Source of the DNA: Aliarcobacter vitoriensis | Lineage (GTDB): Bacteria > Campylobacterota > Campylobacteria > Campylobacterales > Arcobacteraceae | Assembly: GCF_003316695.1 (NCBI RefSeq) | Contig: NZ_PDKB01000002.1 | Coordinates: 62,001-126,000, forward strand | Direction: 5' to 3' | Length of the DNA stretch: 64,000 nt | Program-made: the position numbers and the translations under genes | Part shown: one piece after another, positions 62,936 through 64,000 of the stretch | How positions within the stretch are numbered: the first letter of the stretch is position 1 | Layout of the letters: each line of letters starts with the position of its first letter | Notes under the pieces: model-generated | What the model was told of the DNA's origin: nothing | Databases searched by the model: none | The model's input: the letters and a program-made list of their open reading frames with translations, nothing else

Positions 62936-64000
62936 TAACTGAACCAGAAATAGCGTTTATTCCTATCTCTTCTAAAGTTTTTATCTCTGCAACTTCATCT
63001 ACTGAAGTAGCAACAAGTTTAATATCCAAAGACTGCGTTAATATTTTTAGCATATTCAAACTTTGTCTTGATTCAAGTAAGAAGAATTTTGAAGCTTTAA
63101 TGTATAGTGGTTTTAACTCTTTTAAGTAGTTATAATCATCGCTATTTGCAATAAAGTTAAATATAGCAAATTTGAAATTGTACTCTTTAAATAACTCTAC
63201 ATACATCAATGTACTATTTAAATTTTTGTTAAATGCTTCTTCTTCTATTTCAAAAATAACATTTTTTGAAAGATTCTTATATCTTGTCAAAATATCTTTT
63301 AATTTAGCATAGCTACTTAACTTTTCTATAAACATTGTTGGTAATTGTATAGATACAAGTTCATTTTCCTTACTATTTTTGAAAACTTTTTCAATAATAT
63401 GTAAATATACTTCATCTAATCTATTCTGTTCTAAAACAGGAGCTATAAACTCTCCATATCTTATAGTTTCGCCTTGAAAATCAAGTTCAAAACTAACTGT
63501 TTTTAAAAATTGTTCTTTAGAATTTATATCAACAATATCTCTATGAATTAACTTAAAGTACTCTTGTTTTAAAGATAGATTTAAAATATTAATCCACTCT
63601 TCTTTTGTTTTAAAATTCTCAATATTTTTTGCATAAAAATAATCTTTTTCTGTATGTATTTTTGCTTGAGAAAATGTATAGTCTATTTTTGTAAATAACT
63701 CTCTCATTCCATCTTCATTCTCATATTTCAACATACCAAAACATATATTATTTTTAAACTCTTCAATATCTTTTAAAGAATTTATTAATTTTATTAAATT
63801 TTCTTTTACAATATCTTCATTTGAATTTGGAATAAGAACTACAAAATCAGGACCATTAAGTCTTACAACAACATTCATATCATCACAAAAATGTTCTTTC
63901 ATAGTTTTACCTAAATTTTGTAATAATTTATCTGTTTTTGCAAAGCCATAAGTTTTATTTATATCTTGAATGTTTATATTAATAAGTACTAAAAAACCCT
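62922..64000 (-). CDS. Degenerate GGDEF/EAL (LapD-like) protein, 3' part (5' end outside window)
   Basis: The frame stays open past 63902 to the window edge, so the ATG at 63902 is internal. Reading from 63998, GFLVLININIQDINKTYG and VVVRLNGPDFVVLIPN follow the GGDEF domain pattern, with GGDEF replaced by NGPDF. The C-terminal half shows the EAL-domain layout (IRYGEFIAPVLEQN, IFEIEEEAF, LKPLYIKASKF, LVATSVDEV) but lacks the EAL and metal residues. It is more likely a c-di-GMP sensor than an enzyme. Membrane or periplasmic parts would lie outside the window. Confidence 0.8.
   Translation of the reverse strand, partial: GFLVLININIQDINKTYGFAKTDKLLQNLGKTMKEHFCDDMNVVVRLNGPDFVVLIPNSNEDIVKENLIKLINSLKDIEEFKNNICFGMLKYENEDGMRELFTKIDYTFSQAKIHTEKDYFYAKNIENFKTKEEWINILNLSLKQEYFKLIHRDIVDINSKEQFLKTVSFELDFQGETIRYGEFIAPVLEQNRLDEVYLHIIEKVFKNSKENELVSIQLPTMFIEKLSSYAKLKDILTRYKNLSKNVIFEIEEEAFNKNLNSTLMYVELFKEYNFKFAIFNFIANSDDYNYLKELKPLYIKASKFFLLESRQSLNMLKILTQSLDIKLVATSVDEVAEIKTLEEIGINAISGSVMAKL

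Noticed and set aside
1-64000. tRNA, rRNA, tmRNA or CRISPR arrays
   Set aside because: No GC-rich cloverleaf, conserved rRNA segment or regularly spaced repeat was seen; the gaps between genes are short and AT-rich.

Overview
The window is a gene-dense, very AT-rich (clearly below 35% GC) bacterial chromosome segment with tightly packed, often overlapping genes. Gene content and order point to Campylobacterota, most likely Arcobacteraceae (Arcobacter/Aliarcobacter). Signs of this are a single-recombinase XerH, HobA, a short HolB, a tRNA-Gln-type GltX2, futalosine-pathway MqnC, a BioV-like esterase, and gene strings also known in Campylobacter and Helicobacter: rppH-lysC-hobA-holB-folP, mobB-fbp-small protein-metG, and aroB-mscS-mtaB-ftsH-like. 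The organism is inferred from remembered family features and synteny, not from a database search. No rRNA, tRNA or CRISPR was found, and no gene-free stretch reaches 300 bases.

Layout. 1-3344: end of lptD, a phosphoribosyltransferase-like gene and pnp. 3454-8531: one chemotaxis operon, cheY-cheA-cheR-cheD-cheB. 8542-9731: terminator, a dif-like palindrome and xerH. 9738-14503: minus-strand genes including an M3 oligopeptidase, prmC and hemW. 14559-18599: rppH-lysC-hobA-holB-folP. 18596-24033: an accessory block with a ComJ-like protein, a class III-type Fic protein with an abnormal active-site loop, a membrane protein, an AbiTii-like protein and a type IIG restriction-modification gene broken by an apparent internal deletion. 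24046-37898: housekeeping genes (tyrA, bamA, mqnC, an M16-like protein, gltX2, yggT, slt, a lipoprotein, mobB, fbp, metG and a MurF-N-like protein). 37895-41693: an S24 repressor, a small histidine-pair repeat protein, pckA and ribBA.

41746-44367 is a compact four-lipoprotein operon: two LPP20-like proteins, a CsgG/TPR-like protein and an overlooked 42-residue lipoprotein. 44442-48530 carries lpxK, a DegT-family aminotransferase, nadE, a BFD-like protein and a TerB/DnaJ membrane protein. 48755-56254 is a FecI-FecR-TonB receptor uptake system. Its receptor has been separated from fecIR by inserted modules: an AbiEii-like toxin-antitoxin pair between 51-bp direct repeats, a HigA antitoxin with a decapitated HigB, and a DUF234-type ATPase between two copies of the fecR 3' end. 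56354-64000 carries mogA, a BioV-like esterase, a protease-dead FtsH paralogue, mtaB, mscS, aroB and a degenerate GGDEF/EAL gene cut by the window edge.

The most interesting points are the mosaic inside the fec locus, with two long direct-repeat pairs and two gene remnants; the accessory block with its odd Fic protein and broken restriction gene; the dif-like site beside xerH; the hidden small lipoprotein; and the FGFF-type repeats in a CheA that lacks the fused receiver domain common in this phylum.
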